Shown piece by piece: positions 61,929-64,000 of a stretch of DNA of 64,000 nucleotides. The position numbers and the translations under genes are program-made. The stretch covers positions 1-64,000 of the forward strand of contig JAABSX010000009.1 of assembly GCA_011390205.1 (NCBI GenBank), in the 5' to 3' direction. The notes under the pieces are model-generated. The model did no database searches and was not told where the DNA came from. It saw only the letters and a program-made list of their open reading frames with translations. Origin of the DNA: Microscillaceae bacterium. Lineage in GTDB: Bacteria; Bacteroidota; Bacteroidia; Cytophagales; Microscillaceae. Position 1 is the first letter of the stretch; each line of letters begins with the position of its first letter.

Positions 61929-63380
61929 CTAAAAATTACTGAGCTGCACCTCAAAGACACCTTTGAGGTGTGCCCTGACCTTGACAGTATCTTGCTCTAT
62001 CCAGATTTTATCAAAATAAAACTCTTCTACCTCGCCCAGCATTTGGCTGTATTGGTCAAACTGATAAGATGCCAAGTTTTGCTTGACTGCCTTTCGGATG
62101 TCTTCTATCTGTGCTTCTAGGGCATCTTCAAAGCCCTTTTGTATTTGTCGCTTGATTTTCTTGGCAAACATCCAACGCATAAATTTAGAGATTTTTACAT
62201 CAGCATCTTCGGTATTATAGGCAAAATCCTCTATTTCAAATTTTTTGGTTTTGGGGTTAAAATAAGGCTTTCCTTGCAGATACACACGCCCATTGACTGT
62301 GCCGTTGAGGTCTAATTCTATTTTGAATACTTCTCCCTCTTGTGTAAAAGCGACATCTTTGACATAGACCACATAGCGGCTATTTCGAAATGAATAAGGC
62401 GTTTTGCTAAAAGTTTCTTTGGCTTTGGCTTGGGCTGTGGCGTAGTCAGTGTAGCCATAGACCCACAGAGAGGCTTGTGCCTGAGAGATTTCTCTGGTAT
62501 AAGTAGGTGCAGTAAGTGGCTGGATGCTTATTTTTTGAGGTTTGATGGCAAGGACAGACTCACTCAATGCCTCTAAGTGTAGATTGACCTGCAATCCCTC
62601 TTCAAGATATTGGAGTGGCCCTAGCAAGGGTTTGGAGGGCTTGAACCAGAGCCATGTTTTCTCTTCGCCCCATTCAGAGGCAGGAAAAGGGGTCTGAAAC
62701 TGCCTCCAAGCTGCATTGATGGCATCTTTGAATCTAACGTTTGCTTTGATTTGTGTATCTACCTCTGCTAAAATAAGTTCTTTTTGCTCTTCTATGATAG
62801 GCTCTATGACAGAGCTAAGGGGGATTTTGAGAAAACCAAACTGCATATAGGGCTGTTCTATCCATTCATATTTTACAAGCTGACTCTTACTCTGGATAGT
62901 CCAGTCAGTATCTATCCGTAGCTGGGTGCTTAGAGATACATTGAGTTTGAGGTCTTGGTCAATCTGCTGACTTACTGCAAGCCCCATGACCCTTGTTTTA
63001 TAAATGCCTTTTATATTGATTCGGATGGCCGCCTGTGTCTGCAGCCCTTCTTTGCTGCCCGATACCTCGATGGGCTTGAGTTTCCATACTTTGATGTCAA
63101 ATTCATTTTCGCCTGATTTGACCATATCTTTGGCTTCGTAAATCAGACCACGAAGCTGTTGATTGATTTTCTGTGCCATCTCAGCCCATGAGATACTGAC
63201 AGGAATCTGCATGGTAGAGATTTCCATATTGGCAAAAATAGCCTGAGAATGTGCTTGTGCTTGCACCTGCACAAGACCCATACATACACACAACAGTCCT
63301 GTACAGACAGACTGCATCATTTTGTAAAAAAAATTCTTTCTTTGTGTGCTAGGTATTTTAGAGATTGTGTATGGTTTCAA
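61929..63380 (-). CDS. DUF4403-family secreted protein
   Basis: 483 residues. A signal peptide (MMQSVCTGLLCVCMGLVQVQAQA) is preceded by a basic 20-residue extension. The actual start could be the Met at ~22. The mature part begins with STMQIPVSISWAEMAQKINQQL, the DUF4403 opening, followed by alternating long strands (VWKLKPIEVSG..., LRIDTDWTIQSKSQLV, VDTQIKANVRFKDAINAAW, KPYFNPKTKKFEIEDFAYNTE). DUF4403 proteins are tubular lipid-binding/BPI-like in prediction. A role in envelope lipid traffic is inference. Convergent with the eCIS baseplate gene, 19 bp apart. Confidence 0.82.
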   Translation of the reverse strand: MKPYTISKIPSTQRKNFFYKMMQSVCTGLLCVCMGLVQVQAQAHSQAIFANMEISTMQIPVSISWAEMAQKINQQLRGLIYEAKDMVKSGENEFDIKVWKLKPIEVSGSKEGLQTQAAIRINIKGIYKTRVMGLAVSQQIDQDLKLNVSLSTQLRIDTDWTIQSKSQLVKYEWIEQPYMQFGFLKIPLSSVIEPIIEEQKELILAEVDTQIKANVRFKDAINAAWRQFQTPFPASEWGEEKTWLWFKPSKPLLGPLQYLEEGLQVNLHLEALSESVLAIKPQKISIQPLTAPTYTREISQAQASLWVYGYTDYATAQAKAKETFSKTPYSFRNSRYVVYVKDVAFTQEGEVFKIELDLNGTVNGRVYLQGKPYFNPKTKKFEIEDFAYNTEDADVKISKFMRWMFAKKIKRQIQKGFEDALEAQIEDIRKAVKQNLASYQFDQYSQMLGEVEEFYFDKIWIEQDTVKVRAHLKGVFEVQLSNF

Positions 63381-63672
63381 TGCAATTTTATTTAAATGTA
63401 AGTAGATTTTGGGTCATCAAAGTTTTTTTAAACAAGCTAGAGGCAGACAATCCGAATACTTTCTGAGTGTGTTTCTACTGACCTATAAGACACATTGCCA
63501 CAGTAAAAGTTGCACCTTTGGCTGTCAATGTATTCATAACACAAAAATAGCTGTATTCTTTTAAAATATGCTCATTGGTCTTACAGACTTTGGCCTAGCA
63601 ACCCCCTCGGGTAAGACGTGTTCTTATAGTACCTTATTTGGGGGTTGGGTGGGTAGTTTTTTGGGCTGGAGT

Positions 63673-64000
63673 TTATTCGTCTTCTCCTGCATTCATCAAC
63701 TGGGCTTGGAGGTAATACGCTCCTTGATGCACAAATTCCGTTTTTGGGGGCAGGGCTTTCTCAGGTGCAAAAGCCGTGAAGCCTTGCTGTGTATTAAAAA
63801 CTTTGACAGCAATTTTATTAAAAAAGACCTTTTTTCCCTGTTCTTTGATTTTGGTAAAGACATAATAATTCTTACCCTCTTGCACAATGGCCTCTTCGGG
63901 TAGGGTGCTGTGGGTTTGGGCAGGCATCAAAATATCAGCATTGACAAACATACCAGGGACTAGCTTTTGCTCTACCTCAGGGTTTAGGATATGGGCATGC
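63673..64000 (-). CDS. RND efflux periplasmic adaptor, C-terminal part (cut by window edge)
   Basis: 109 residues are visible, running off the right edge. HAHILNPEVEQKLVPGMFVNADILMP, then LPEEAIVQEGKNYYVFTKIKEQGKKVFF and a membrane-proximal end GFTAFAPEKALPPKTEFVHQGAYYLQAQLM, is the CusB/CzcB-type beta-barrel and membrane-proximal domain pattern. It links an RND pump to an outer-membrane channel. The rest of the gene, and probably the pump, lie beyond the window. Confidence 0.85.
   Translation of the reverse strand, partial: HAHILNPEVEQKLVPGMFVNADILMPAQTHSTLPEEAIVQEGKNYYVFTKIKEQGKKVFFNKIAVKVFNTQQGFTAFAPEKALPPKTEFVHQGAYYLQAQLMNAGEDE

Noticed and set aside
1-64000. tRNA, rRNA or transposase genes
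   Set aside because: No TpsiC-like GTTCGAATC box in a cloverleaf context, no rRNA sequence and no transposase ORF were found by reading the gaps and frames.

Overview
The window reads as chromosome from a member of the Bacteroidota, most likely a cytophagalean-type bacterium. The evidence is a type IX secretion (T9SS) C-terminal sorting domain on a 2,092-residue secreted protein, a PorP/SprF-family protein, a DUF1599 plus DoxX/BT_3928-type gene pair, a near-consensus Bacteroidota promoter (TTTG, 20 bp, TATTTTTG) in front of rpmH, few Shine-Dalgarno sequences, and periodic intergenic repeats of a kind I associate with this phylum. I cannot name the species.

Layout. 1-2.1 kb: the tail of a truncated gene, a tiny membrane ORF and a secreted astacin-like metalloprotease with hemopexin repeats. 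2.2-5.8 kb: ilvB-ilvN-ilvC (branched-chain amino acid synthesis), closed by a strong terminator. 5.8-9.4 kb: a membrane-anchored MutS-like ATPase on the minus strand, then three tandem near-identical HTH/coiled-coil genes, each followed by a conserved stem-loop. 9.6-24 kb: mostly single housekeeping or accessory genes (peptide ABC permease, DoxX/DUF1599 pair, SbtA-type transporter, sufB, flavin oxidoreductase, SiaC-like protein, iodotyrosine-deiodinase-like nitroreductase, hemerythrin, EamA transporter, PNPOx-like protein, rnpA, and rpmH, which is only 52 codons). 23.3-26.8 kb: a small membrane protein, a symporter/histidine kinase fusion and a single-domain response regulator. 27-34.4 kb: a lipoprotein, an AAA+ ATPase, a secreted GH31 glucosidase, an SPFH/prohibitin protein and a heme oxygenase. 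34.4-45.5 kb: the giant T9SS adhesin, a STAS-like protein, a cytochrome-b-like membrane protein, PorP/SprF, MiaE and a membrane-anchored hypothetical.

45.6-61.9 kb is the standout: an extracellular contractile injection system (eCIS; Afp/PVC/MAC/T6SSiv-like). A minus-strand operon runs DUF4255 cap, unknown 351-aa protein, sheath, tube 1, tube 2, a 58-aa DUF5908 protein, LysM baseplate adaptor, VgrG-like spike, PAAR tip, gp25 and baseplate J, with a fibre-like protein after a repeat-bearing gap. A divergent plus-strand pair encodes a small 62-aa protein and a 954-aa Afp12-type baseplate component. No tape-measure gene or adjacent eCIS-type ATPase is visible, and no effector is recognisable, so the locus is either split across the genome or a reduced variant. 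The window closes with a DUF4403 protein and the C-terminus of an RND efflux adaptor.

All assignments were made by reading sequence and motifs without database searches. Family names are recognition-based, and confidences reflect that.
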